Positions 7,729 to 15,641 of a stretch of DNA of 64,000 bases are shown piece after piece. Each line of letters starts with the position of its first letter. Position 1 is the first letter of the stretch. Location: positions 713,356 through 777,355 of the forward strand of contig NZ_JABXWI010000004.1 of NCBI RefSeq assembly GCF_014930365.1, given 5' to 3'. Source of the stretch: Streptomyces caniscabiei (GTDB taxonomy: Bacteria > Actinomycetota > Actinomycetes > Streptomycetales > Streptomycetaceae). Both the position numbers and the translations under genes were made by a program. The notes beneath the pieces were generated by a model. It was not told the origin of the DNA. It was given only the letters and a program-made list of their open reading frames with translations, and searched no databases.

Positions 7729-8499
7729 ATGGGTAACGCTGTGCGGCCACAGCGCAGGGCCATTCTCACGGGAGGACTCGCGGCGGCCTCCGCGGCCGTG
7801 CTCACCGCCTGTTCGTCCAAGACCGGTGACGCCGGCACGGCGAAGGCGGCGAACGTCGGGGCGGCGTCGTCCTCCCCGAAGGCCGCGCCCCGGCCCGACT
7901 CCGCGCGGACGGCGTACGCCAGGCTGCTGGAGGGCAACAAGCGCTGGGTGAGCGGCACGTTGCAGCACCCCGACCAGGACCCCGCCCGGCGCGCCGCCGT
8001 CGCGCCCGAGCAGAAGCCCTACGGCGTGATCGTCTCCTGCATCGACTCCCGTGTGCCGCCGGAGCTCGTCTTCGACACCGGCATAGGCGACCTGTTCGTG
8101 ATACGCACCGGTGGTCAGGTCGTGCAGCCGGTGGTCGTCGGCTCCGTCGAGTACGGGCCCCTCACCGCCGGGTCCCCGCTCGTCGTCGTGCTGGGACATC
8201 AGAACTGCGGGGCCATCAAGGCGGCGTACAAGGCGATCAAGGACGACGAGGACCTGCCGGGCAACCTGCAGTCGATCGTCGAGGCCCTGCGCCCCGCCTA
8301 CCAGGACATCGCCAAGACCAAGCACGCCGACCCCGTCGACGCGATGATCCGCGCCCACGCCAACCGGACCGCCGCCGATCTGCGGACCAACGCCTCCCTC
8401 GCCCCCCTGGTGAAGAAGGGCGACCTGAGCGTGGTCAGCGCCTACTACTCGCTCGACACGGGCCGCGTGGAGACCCTCACGGGCGCCCCCTCCGCCTGA
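7729..8499 (+). CDS. Exported beta-class carbonic anhydrase lipoprotein
   Basis: Zinc enzyme interconverting CO2 and bicarbonate, 256 residues. The N-terminus has a twin-arginine motif (RPQRRAILTG) and a lipobox ending at Cys28 (VLTAC), so the folded enzyme is probably exported by Tat and anchored outside. The beta-class zinc site is intact: CIDSRVPPE gives Cys104, the Asp106-Arg108 dyad and a Ser between them, and GHQNCGA gives His157 and Cys160. Most beta-class enzymes are cytoplasmic, so the surface location is the distinctive point. A 14-bp terminator hairpin follows directly. Confidence 0.92.
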   Translation: MGNAVRPQRRAILTGGLAAASAAVLTACSSKTGDAGTAKAANVGAASSSPKAAPRPDSARTAYARLLEGNKRWVSGTLQHPDQDPARRAAVAPEQKPYGVIVSCIDSRVPPELVFDTGIGDLFVIRTGGQVVQPVVVGSVEYGPLTAGSPLVVVLGHQNCGAIKAAYKAIKDDEDLPGNLQSIVEALRPAYQDIAKTKHADPVDAMIRAHANRTAADLRTNASLAPLVKKGDLSVVSAYYSLDTGRVETLTGAPSA

Positions 8500-8518
8500 C
8501 ACCGCAGCCGCGTCGCCA

Positions 8519-8553
8519 CGTGGCCCAGGACGCTCGTGCCGTCCTGGGCCACG
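8519..8553 (+). terminator. Terminator hairpin after the carbonic anhydrase gene
   Basis: Perfect 14-bp stem, CGTGGCCCAGGACG (8519-8532) and its complement (8540-8553), around a 7-base loop, with no T-run, as is common in streptomycetes. Confidence 0.6.
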
Positions 8554-8649
8554 GCGAGGGTCCGCCCGTGCGGTGGACGGCGGGCGCACGGGTCGTCAGG
8601 ATCGTCGGCGACGCGGGGCGTTCTCGACGGTGAGGGGCAGGACCGACGG

Positions 8650-9819
8650 ATGACGAAGCACTGGGCGGACTTCCAGTACGAGATCTACCTGGGCGGGATG
8701 GGCGGGGCCGTGCCCCGGCTGCCCACCGACCTGACCCGGCTGGAGGAGCTGGCCGAGCACCGGCTCGGCGCCGGTCCGGTCGGCTATGTGGCGGGCAGCG
8801 CGGGGAACGGCAGTACGGCCCGCGCCAACCGGGAGGCGCTGGACCGGCACCGGATCGTGCCCCGGATGCTGCGGGACGTGAGCGAACGCGACCTGTCCGT
8901 CGAGGTGTTGGGCCGGTCGCTGGCGGCGCCGGTGGCGCTCGCCCCGGTGGGCGTGCTGTCGATCGTGCACCCGGAGGCGGAGCCGGCGGCTGCCCGCGCC
9001 GCCGCCGCGCAGGGCGTGCCGTACATCCTGTCCTCGGCGTCCAGCACGCCCATGGAGCAGGTCGCGGAAGCCATGGGGGACGCGGAGCGCTGGTTCCAGT
9101 TGTACTGGGCGAAGGACCGCGACGTCACCCGCAGCTTCCTGGAACGCGCGAGGGCCGCCGGGTACTCGGTGCTCGTCGTCACCCTCGACACGCCGTTGCT
9201 CGGTTGGCGGCCCCGTGATCTGGAGCGGGCGTACCTGCCGTTCCTGCACGGTGTCGGCACCGCCAACTACTTCTCCGACCCGGCGTTCCGGGCGGGGCTC
9301 GCGCGGCCGGTCCACGAGGACCCGAACGCGGCCGTGCTGCACTTCGCGGGGATGTTCGGCGACCCCGGGAAGACCTGGCCCGACCTGGCGTTCCTGCGTG
9401 AACACTGGGACGGGCCGATCGTGTTGAAGGGTGTGCTGCACCCGGACGACGCGCGGCTCGCAGCGGACGCGGGGATGGACGGGGTGGTCGTGTCCAACCA
9501 CGGCGGGCGGCAGGTGGCGGGGGGCGTCGGTGCGGCGGACGCGCTGCCGGGGGTGGTGCGGGCGGTGGGTGAGCGGCTGACCGTGCTGTTCGACAGCGGG
9601 GTGCGGACGGGTGACGACGTCTTCAAGGCGTTGGCGCTCGGGGCGGATGCCGTGCTGCTGGGGCGGCCGTACGTGTACGGGTTGGCGCTGGACGGGCAGG
9701 CGGGGGTGGAGCATGTCATCCGCTGTCTGCTCGCCGAGTTGGACCTCACGCTGGCGTTGGCCGGGCATCGGGGGGCGGGGTCGGTGGAGGGCGGCAGTCT
9801 GGTCGGTGGGGGTTCCTGA
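8650..9819 (+). CDS. FMN-dependent alpha-hydroxy-acid oxidase (lactate 2-monooxygenase-like)
   Basis: Flavoenzyme of the lactate monooxygenase/glycolate oxidase family, 389 residues, oxidising L-lactate or a related 2-hydroxy acid. TIM-barrel motifs appear in order: LAAPVALAPVGVLSIVHPEAE, ILSSASSTPMEQVA, WFQLYWAKDRDVT, VLVVTLDTPLLGWRPRDL, PIVLKGVLHPDDA, the catalytic SNHGGRQ (His proton acceptor, Arg substrate ligand), and the FMN phosphate site LFDSGVRTGDDVFKALALGADAVLLGRPY. The LGWRPRDL loop resembles lactate monooxygenases more than membrane LldD dehydrogenases. It starts at ATG 8650; the longer reading from 8536 lacks family similarity and runs through the terminator hairpin. Confidence 0.9.
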   Translation: MTKHWADFQYEIYLGGMGGAVPRLPTDLTRLEELAEHRLGAGPVGYVAGSAGNGSTARANREALDRHRIVPRMLRDVSERDLSVEVLGRSLAAPVALAPVGVLSIVHPEAEPAAARAAAAQGVPYILSSASSTPMEQVAEAMGDAERWFQLYWAKDRDVTRSFLERARAAGYSVLVVTLDTPLLGWRPRDLERAYLPFLHGVGTANYFSDPAFRAGLARPVHEDPNAAVLHFAGMFGDPGKTWPDLAFLREHWDGPIVLKGVLHPDDARLAADAGMDGVVVSNHGGRQVAGGVGAADALPGVVRAVGERLTVLFDSGVRTGDDVFKALALGADAVLLGRPYVYGLALDGQAGVEHVIRCLLAELDLTLALAGHRGAGSVEGGSLVGGGS

Positions 9820-9899
9820 CGGGGGTCGCGCCCCCGCCGCCCCTACCCGTCCCATCCTCGGCAAGGGGCTGCGCCCCTTCGACCCCCAGCGTCCGTCCG

Positions 9900-10021
9900 G
9901 TGGGGGCTGGTCGCGCAGTTCCCCGCGCCCCTGAAAAAGCAGGGGCTGCGCCCCGTGCTTTTTCGGCCCGAAAGGCCGGAGGCCTTTCAGGGGCGCGGGG
10001 AACTGCGCGAGAAGCCCCCAC
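9900..10021. repeat. Composite intergenic inverted repeat, copy A (likely bidirectional terminator)
   Basis: Two ~37-base arms face each other at 9900-9936 and 9985-10021; the left starts GTGGGGGCTGGTCGCGCAG and the right ends GAGAAGCCCCCAC. They differ at only a few bases and enclose a second hairpin (AAAGCAGGGGc...gCCCCGTGCTTT). The element lies between convergent genes. Related copies occur at 44313-44402 and, as a half unit, at 57368-57409. From memory, this unit is scattered through many Streptomyces genomes. Confidence 0.75.
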
Positions 10022-10056
10022 CCACCCGCACACGAACAACCGGCCTCCCCTGACTC

Positions 10057-11895
10057 CTACAACCCGAGCCCCGTCAACAGCGTCGGCACGTCGACCGACG
10101 TCAGCGGGGTCAGGGGACTCTCCCGCTCCGTACCACCCTCCGCGGCGCCCTCGTCGTGGACGGCCAGCACGGACCCACCCCGCTCGGCCTCCGCCTCCGG
10201 CGTCGCGTTCGGCGTGGGCGTGTCGGGCTTCTCCGGTCCCGGCGCCGGGGAACCCTCGCCGGCGTCCGGTTTCTCGGAGACCGGCTCGGTCTCGGGCGTG
10301 GGCGCCTCGGAGCCGGAGACGGAGAGGGACTCGGGGCTCGCGGTCACCCCGTCGGTGAGCCAGCGCTGCTTGGTGGAGTTGTCCCGCACCTTGACCACGA
10401 CGTCGGACTTGGGCTCCGAGTCGATGGGGGCCATGGCGAGCCCTTCGCCCCACCGGGGCAGCAACTCGCCCTGGACGGTGAAGTCGTAGCGGACGTCGTC
10501 GCCCCGCTTCGCGTGTTCGCCCGCGCAGCTGCCGAGGACGACGACACCGGCGTCCACCTGGGAGTCCAGGCACAGTTCGGGGTTGGCGACACTGCGCAGC
10601 AGCCCGTCCTCCTCGTAGGACCACTTCTGGGTCCAGCCGGAGTCGCACACCGCGAGTTCGGTCGAGGCGCCCTTCACGGCCTTGCCGCCCGCGATGTCGA
10701 GGCAGAGATCGGCGGCCTGGTTGCGCAGGCGGGTCTGCTGGGGTGCCGTGGGCCGTCCGGCCGAGGCCGGCGGGGTCGGTGAAGCGCTGCCGCGGGTGGC
10801 CTCGTTGCCGGTGTCCGGCGCCGTCGCGACGCCCCCGGTGGCGCTGGTGGAGGCGGTGGGGTCGGCGCCGCTGCCGTCGTCCGAGAGGAACGCGGCGCCC
10901 AGGATGGCCGCGAGCAGCGCGCCCGAGGAGACGCCGACGGTGAGCAGGGCGCGGGGGTTGCGAGCTCCGGAGGTGATCCGGCGGCGCTGTGCGGGGATCT
11001 GGGAGAGCAGTCGGTGGCGGCCGCCGCTCCCCGGCCGTCTCGACGTGCCCTTCTGCGGCATCCGGCCGGGCCGGGAGTCGAGGTAGCGCCGGGCACCCCA
11101 GCCGAGTACGGCTTCGGCGATGACGCCGCCGAGTCCGCCCTCGAAATGGCTGAGTTGCTCGGCGGCGTAACGGCAGTAGCGGCACTCCAGCAGATGCTGC
11201 TGGACGTCCGGCAGCAGAGCGCCGCCGCGGCGAATGGGCACATCCAGCAGGCGGTTGTAGAAGCGGCAATCCTTGGACGGCGCGAGTTCCCGGTGGGCGC
11301 GCACGCAGCCCTCCCGGAATTTGTCGCGTGCCTGCTCCAGGGTGGCGACGGCGCTGTCGGCGTCCAGCCCCAGCAGACCAGTGGGTATGGTTATCGTTTC
11401 GGCTTCTACTTCGGTGTGCCACAGCAGGCACTGGGCGACCGCGGGGAGGGCCTGGAAAGAACGCTCGACGAGCTTGCGGTTTTCCGGCGTCATGGACTTC
11501 GCCGCGCGCATGCCCCGCCCTCCGGCGGGCTTGCGCAAGTCCGGCAGCACACCGGAGACGCCCCCTTCCGCGGACCACTCCTTGACGGTGTCGCGCGCGG
11601 CCACCAGCAGCCGGGGCCGCAGGGCGACACCCGACTCGCCCCGCATCAGCCCGTCGAGCACCCGGTGGAAGGCGGTCGCGGTGACCATCGAGGCGACCTG
11701 GGACTGGGTGGCGAGACAGACGGCCGCGTAGTCATAGGTCGACTGCCAGTGCCGTGCCATCAACAGGGCGACCGGGTCGCCGGTGCCGCCCTCCGGCCAT
11801 CCCCTCAGCCGGGCCGCGAGAGTCTCGTCGGACTCTCCGGGCACCGGGCCGGGCGCGGGCGGGAAAGTGGGGCGGGGAGGGTGGGGGGTGTGCAC
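10057..11895 (-). CDS. Sigma-factor-like / zinc-finger membrane protein with extracellular ricin-like domain
   Basis: A 612-residue single-pass protein joining regulatory and binding modules. Residues ~40-85 (YDYAAVCLATQSQVASMVTA) resemble sigma region 2, and ~140-200 (FQALPAVAQCLLWHTEVEAE, then EQARDKFREGCVRAHREL) resemble sigma region 4 of ECF-type factors. Residues 234-241 (HLLECRYC) resemble the anti-sigma zinc-binding HxxxCxxC. A hydrophobic segment at ~316-337 crosses the membrane. Outside, residues ~390-515 contain CLDIAGG, QKWSYEEDGLLR and ELCLDSQ, typical of ricin-type beta-trefoil lectins, followed by a Pro/Glu-rich tail. Start: GTG 11895 with GGAAGGA eight bases before; translation further upstream has no such features. 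It may be a membrane-tethered envelope sensor, but that is inference. Confidence 0.85.
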   Translation of the reverse strand: MHTPHPPRPTFPPAPGPVPGESDETLAARLRGWPEGGTGDPVALLMARHWQSTYDYAAVCLATQSQVASMVTATAFHRVLDGLMRGESGVALRPRLLVAARDTVKEWSAEGGVSGVLPDLRKPAGGRGMRAAKSMTPENRKLVERSFQALPAVAQCLLWHTEVEAETITIPTGLLGLDADSAVATLEQARDKFREGCVRAHRELAPSKDCRFYNRLLDVPIRRGGALLPDVQQHLLECRYCRYAAEQLSHFEGGLGGVIAEAVLGWGARRYLDSRPGRMPQKGTSRRPGSGGRHRLLSQIPAQRRRITSGARNPRALLTVGVSSGALLAAILGAAFLSDDGSGADPTASTSATGGVATAPDTGNEATRGSASPTPPASAGRPTAPQQTRLRNQAADLCLDIAGGKAVKGASTELAVCDSGWTQKWSYEEDGLLRSVANPELCLDSQVDAGVVVLGSCAGEHAKRGDDVRYDFTVQGELLPRWGEGLAMAPIDSEPKSDVVVKVRDNSTKQRWLTDGVTASPESLSVSGSEAPTPETEPVSEKPDAGEGSPAPGPEKPDTPTPNATPEAEAERGGSVLAVHDEGAAEGGTERESPLTPLTSVDVPTLLTGLGL

Positions 11896-12376
11896 AGAGC
11901 GGGTTCCTTCCAAGGCACAAGATGGCACACGGAGTTGTGGCCGCCGAAAAGGGCCCTGGACTGGTGCGTACCTTTTTGGCGGGCGCCGGGAAAGCGGCCG
12001 GGGACCGGGCCGCACGATGACCGTCTCCCTTGAGCCTTTTGGGCCCTTCGGCGACCGGGAAAGCCAAATGGCCTTTCCGGCCGGGCCATTGCCCCTGCGC
12101 AGGAAGTTCACCCTTGCACAAGTTACTCATGGCTAACAAGGCACTTGTGCAACATCCGTATCACTAAAAGCAGGTCAGATGACCGGTACGAATGATTCCG
12201 CTTCGCAGAGCGAACGCTTCCGCTTCCCAAATGTTCAAGCCTTCAAGCACCCCGTGTGAACCGTACGCACACCCCGGTGGTCCGCGCACGCTCCCGGCGC
12301 GCGGACGGTTCGTTGTTGACTGAAGCCGGCCACCTCGGAAGGCCCCGCGCGGAACGGCGGCTCTCCCGCGCGAAAC
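11896..12376. promoter_or_regulatory. Upstream region of the sigma-like/lectin gene with a spaced inverted repeat
   Basis: About 480 bases without a convincing gene. The notable feature is a perfect 10-bp inverted repeat, TTGCACAAGT at 12114-12123 and ACTTGTGCAA at 12143-12152, separated by 19 bases. It is AT-richer than its surroundings and looks like a pair of operator half-sites or a two-site operator for the leftward gene. A GTCCGCGC hairpin at 12280-12306 may add to termination of the toxin-antitoxin operon. Confidence 0.45.
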
Positions 12377-12417
12377 GGGCCGCCGACCTTGATCCTCCCG
12401 CCCTCGGTCGGCGGCCC
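12377..12417 (-). terminator. Terminator hairpin after the toxin-antitoxin operon
   Basis: Perfect 12-bp stem, GGGCCGCCGACC at 12377-12388 and its complement at 12406-12417, with a 17-base loop, placed 28 bases beyond the toxin stop codon. Confidence 0.55.
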
Positions 12418-12445
12418 CGAGGTGGGACCGCTCGCTCCGGCTCGC

Positions 12446-12823
12446 TCAGATCTGCCAGGAGCGCAGCCGGTCCGCCGCCCCGTAGACGTCGGTCTTGCCG
12501 GAGATCAGGTCCCGCGCGAGATCCACGAGGGCCCCGTACGGCGGGTCGATGCCGACGCCGCTGACGAACATGTAGGCCACGGCGGTCGCGCAGGCGAAAC
12601 GGGCGTTGGCGGCCGGCAGGGGCTTGAGCAGGGCGAGGGTGTGCAGCAGCGCGGCCGCCCGCCAGGCCGGGTCGGAGTCCACGCCGAGGCGCGGCGGGTC
12701 GACGCGGTGCCGGGCGACGGCGGCGACGAGCGCCGAGAAGTCGTTGACGGTGGGCTGCTCGGGCATGACCTCTTCGTGTCGCTGGAGCAGCCAGGGCACG
12801 TCGATGTGGATGACGGGAGCCAT
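12446..12823 (-). CDS. Doc/Fic-like toxin with a degenerate catalytic motif
   Basis: A 125-residue protein with the length and fold signature of the Doc subfamily of Fic proteins (kinases or AMP-transferases that inactivate translation). The alpha-helical sequence ALLHTLALLKPLPAANARFACATAVAYMFVSG aligns with the Doc motif HPFxDGNKRxA, but the essential residues are changed: His to Lys67, Phe to Leu69, Asp to Ala71, Gly to Ala72 and Lys to Ala74; only Asn73, Arg75 and Ala77 remain. It should therefore not transfer phosphate or AMP by the usual mechanism. It follows the antitoxin gene by only three bases. Either it has a changed activity or the module has become a non-toxic regulator. Confidence 0.75.
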   Translation of the reverse strand: MAPVIHIDVPWLLQRHEEVMPEQPTVNDFSALVAAVARHRVDPPRLGVDSDPAWRAAALLHTLALLKPLPAANARFACATAVAYMFVSGVGIDPPYGALVDLARDLISGKTDVYGAADRLRSWQI

Positions 12824-12826
12824 CGG

Positions 12827-13072
12827 TCAGACGGCCCGTCCCCCCGCCTTGGCGGCGGGTTCGTCGTCCGGGAAGGCGGCGGCGAACTCGTCGGCGTGCG
12901 CGGTGAAGAACTCCCGGAACGCCTCCGCGCCCTCCTTCAGCGCCCGGTGCCGCACGATGTCGGCAGCGGCGGCCTCGCGCACGAGCGCCTTCATCGACGT
13001 CCCGCGCTCCTTGGCCATCTGCCGCAGGTCCTCTAGCTCGCGGTCGCTGAACTCCACATTCAGAGCTGGCAT
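12827..13072 (-). CDS. Ribbon-helix-helix-type antitoxin
   Basis: An 81-residue protein whose first 50 residues read as a ribbon-helix-helix DNA-binding fold: a beta-strand (ALNVEFSD), then RELEDLRQMAKERGTSMKAL and VREAAAADIV helices. The C-terminal, acidic part (EFFTAHADEFAAAFPDDEP) is the kind of segment that wraps the partner toxin. It lies immediately upstream of the Doc-like gene, in the standard antitoxin-first order. The pair probably autoregulates from the AT-rich DNA just upstream (13080-13125). Confidence 0.75.
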   Translation of the reverse strand: MPALNVEFSDRELEDLRQMAKERGTSMKALVREAAAADIVRHRALKEGAEAFREFFTAHADEFAAAFPDDEPAAKAGGRAV

Positions 13073-13149
13073 GCGCCCACGGTACCGCGAGGGTACTTAC
13101 CCGTAAATAATCGCAGGTCAAGGCTATGTGCGGGCGGTACCGAATCAAG

Positions 13150-13179
13150 GCGGCCGACGTCCCGGAGGACGTCGGCCGC
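13150..13179 (-). terminator. Terminator hairpin after the GH9 cellulase gene
   Basis: Perfect 13-bp stem GCGGCCGACGTCC / GGACGTCGGCCGC with the tetraloop CGGA, 20 bases past the cellulase stop codon. It also insulates the toxin-antitoxin operon. Confidence 0.65.
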
Positions 13180-13199
13180 GCGCGTTCGGAGGTGAGGTG

Positions 13200-15443
13200 T
13201 CAGCTCTGGTCGGCGACGAACGACGCCATACGGGCCAGCGCCGCGTTCCAGTTGATCGTGTGTTCGTTGGTCGACCAGGACTGGATGTCGTCGATGTAGC
13301 AGAACTGGCCGACGCAGCCCTGGAGTTTGCTCTGCGCGTAGGGGTCCTGGATGGAGGAGTTGGGGCCGCCCGCGAGGGTGCCGGCCGGCGGGTTGGGCTG
13401 GTCCGGGTCGAGCTGGTGGGCGTACCACCGGGCGTGCTGGTTGCGGGCGTCGACCTCGCCGTACCCGGTGACGTAGGAGATGTTGAGGGCGTTGCGGCCG
13501 AAGAGGTAGTCCATGCTCTGGAGCGCGCCCTCCCGGTACTTGGACGCCCCGCTGATGTCGTAGGCCGTGGCGACGACGACCGCGTTGTTGAGGATCTGGT
13601 GGTTGGAGCCCCAGTCGTAGAGGTTGTTCTCGGGCGCGTACGGCATGCCGTACGGGTGGTCCTTCAGCGTGGCCAGGTAGCGGTCGGCGGCCTTGGTCAC
13701 GGACTGGCGGACCTTGTCGCGGCCGGGCAGCTTGTTCGGCACGGTCGCGAGGTCGAGGCGGCCCGCGGCGGCCGTGCGGGCCCAGTCGAAGCCGATGGGT
13801 CCGAAGATGTCGGCGGTGTGCACGGGTGAGGCGAGGACGTGGTCCTGGAAGGCCTTCTCGCCGGTGGTCAGGTACAGCTGGGCGGCCGCCCAGTAGAACT
13901 CGTCGGTGACGTTGTTGTCGGCGTAGGTGCCCCCGCCGACGCCGTCGCTCTCGGAGGCGTACACGGCCGGGTGCTCCAGGGCCGCCGCCCAGGCCGTGCG
14001 GGCCGCGGTGAGGGCCTTCGCGGCGAAGGCGCGGTCGTAGGGGCGGTAGAGGCGGGCCGCCTGGGCGGCCGTGGCCGCCAGGTTGAGGGTCGCCGCCGTG
14101 GTCGGCGGGTGCAGCTCACGCTTCTGCGGGTCGTCGGCGGGCATCAGCGGCAGGCCGGTCCACTGCTCGTCGTGGATCTTGTGGTGGGCCATGCCCGCGA
14201 GCGGCTCACCCTGCGGCACCTGCATCCTCAGCAGGAAGTCCAGCTCCCGGCGGACCTCGTCCAGCAGGTCGGGCACCTTGTTGCCGCTCTCGGGGATGTC
14301 CAGCGAGCCGTCGCCGAGTTTGCCGGCCTTGCCGGTACGGGCGTGCAGCGCGCGTTCGTAGGTGCTCAGCACCTCCCAGGTGGAGATACCGCCGTTGACG
14401 ACATACTTGCCGTGGTCACCGGCGTCGTACCAGCCGCCGGTGACGTCGAGCCGGTAGTCGCAGACGCCGGGCTGGCAGGGCACGTTCCCGTCGCCCTGGT
14501 TGGGCGCCACGTCGACATGGCCGGCGGCGCGGCCGTAGCCGGGTCGCAGGTCGTCGCTGATCGGGGTGCCGCTGCGCTGGGTGTAGTAGTACTTCAGCGA
14601 GTCCAGGCGCAGGCGCTCGTAGGCGGCCGGGTCGATGTCGAACGGGCGGCTGGTCTCGCCGTCGGCGACCAGGGTGAAGCCGGTGCCGCGTTTACGGTAG
14701 GCGCCGAAGTCGATCGAGTGGACGTGCTGCCCGGAGGAGGCGTCGAGACCGCGCGGGGTGCTCCACCCGTGGGCGACGACGGCACCCGAGGCGTTCTTCA
14801 ACTGCCAGGGCAGCCGCTCCGTCGCGTCGGTCACCAGGGTGGCGTTCTTGGGCCCGGCGGGCAGATAGGCGACCTGGTTGACCCGTACCCGGGGCCCGGT
14901 GTCGGGTTCGTACACCTCCGGCGGCACCCCGCCGAGCAGCGAGATGTCGTCCATGCAGAAGGTGAACGGGTTCGCGTTGCCGCCGACTTGGAAGCCGACC
15001 TGGGCCTGGCTGGTGTCGACGGGCGAGGTGAAGGTGTAGGTGTAGGAGTCGCCCGAGACGTTCAGCTGCGGGCTGACCTCGAAGTAGGTGTCGTACGGGG
15101 CCACCGACAGGCCGACGATGGCCCGCAGGACGTTGCCCTGGGGTGTGCCGGAGGCGGAGAAGCTGAAGCGGTACGACTCGCCCTTGACCAGGGTGATGTC
15201 GTTCTGGCCGACGGCGGCGTCCCAGCGGTTGGTGGTGCCGCCGGGGATCTCGGCGCAGAGCCGGCCGTCGGTGAGGCCGGCGGTGACGTTGCCGGTCGTC
15301 CACCAGGGGGCGGTGGTGGTGTCGAAGGCGCCGTTCTTGACCTGTTCGACCTCCTCGGCCTGGGCCGGGCCGGTGGGCAGCGCGGTGAGCGCGGCCGCGA
15401 GGAGGGTCGTCAGGGCGAGCAGGGCGGTTCTGCGTCGTTTCAC
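13200..15443 (-). CDS. Secreted GH9 endoglucanase with N-terminal CBM4/9 module
   Basis: Extracellular cellulase of 747 residues. Signal peptide 1-29 (cleavage after AQA). A CBM4/9-type cellulose-binding module spans about 36-170 (VKNGAFDTTTAPWW...MDDISLLGG), an Ig-like CelD-N domain about 185-275 (RVRVNQVAYLPAGPKNATLV), and the GH9 catalytic (alpha/alpha)6 barrel about 280-740. Catalytic residues are visible: Asp340 and Asp343 in GGWYDAGDHGKYV (base that activates water), and Glu727 in WSTNEHTINWNAAL (general acid). It acts by inverting hydrolysis of beta-1,4-glucan. A perfect CebR operator 76 bases upstream implies induction by cellooligosaccharides. Confidence 0.95.
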   Translation of the reverse strand: MKRRRTALLALTTLLAAALTALPTGPAQAEEVEQVKNGAFDTTTAPWWTTGNVTAGLTDGRLCAEIPGGTTNRWDAAVGQNDITLVKGESYRFSFSASGTPQGNVLRAIVGLSVAPYDTYFEVSPQLNVSGDSYTYTFTSPVDTSQAQVGFQVGGNANPFTFCMDDISLLGGVPPEVYEPDTGPRVRVNQVAYLPAGPKNATLVTDATERLPWQLKNASGAVVAHGWSTPRGLDASSGQHVHSIDFGAYRKRGTGFTLVADGETSRPFDIDPAAYERLRLDSLKYYYTQRSGTPISDDLRPGYGRAAGHVDVAPNQGDGNVPCQPGVCDYRLDVTGGWYDAGDHGKYVVNGGISTWEVLSTYERALHARTGKAGKLGDGSLDIPESGNKVPDLLDEVRRELDFLLRMQVPQGEPLAGMAHHKIHDEQWTGLPLMPADDPQKRELHPPTTAATLNLAATAAQAARLYRPYDRAFAAKALTAARTAWAAALEHPAVYASESDGVGGGTYADNNVTDEFYWAAAQLYLTTGEKAFQDHVLASPVHTADIFGPIGFDWARTAAAGRLDLATVPNKLPGRDKVRQSVTKAADRYLATLKDHPYGMPYAPENNLYDWGSNHQILNNAVVVATAYDISGASKYREGALQSMDYLFGRNALNISYVTGYGEVDARNQHARWYAHQLDPDQPNPPAGTLAGGPNSSIQDPYAQSKLQGCVGQFCYIDDIQSWSTNEHTINWNAALARMASFVADQS

Positions 15444-15518
15444 GTCTGGGCTCCTCGGAGGAGGTGGGGGCGCAGTCGGTGACGGGTGGTGCCGGGGGCG
15501 CGGGTGCGGACAGAGTCA

Positions 15519-15532
15519 TGGGAGCGCTCCCA
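15519..15532. promoter_or_regulatory. CebR operator
   Basis: TGGGAGCGCTCCCA, the perfect 14-bp palindrome bound by CebR, the LacI-family cellobiose/cellotriose-responsive repressor of streptomycetes. It lies 76 bases upstream of the GH9 cellulase start, in the right place to repress its promoter. Confidence 0.9.
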
Positions 15533-15576
15533 GATGCGGACTTGGCCATGCTGTTAGAGACATGACAGCCCGTCAA

Positions 15577-15610
15577 CGGTCCGGACGGGACTGGTTTGTC
15601 GTCCGGACCG
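15577..15610 (-). terminator. Terminator hairpin after the GH2 gene
   Basis: Perfect 10-bp inverted repeat CGGTCCGGAC (15577-15586) and GTCCGGACCG (15601-15610) with a 14-base loop, 31 bases past the GH2 stop codon. It separates the GH2 gene from the CebR-controlled cellulase gene. Confidence 0.5.
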
Positions 15611-15641
15611 GAGCGGCGGCTCGTCGACGAGGCCCGGGGCG

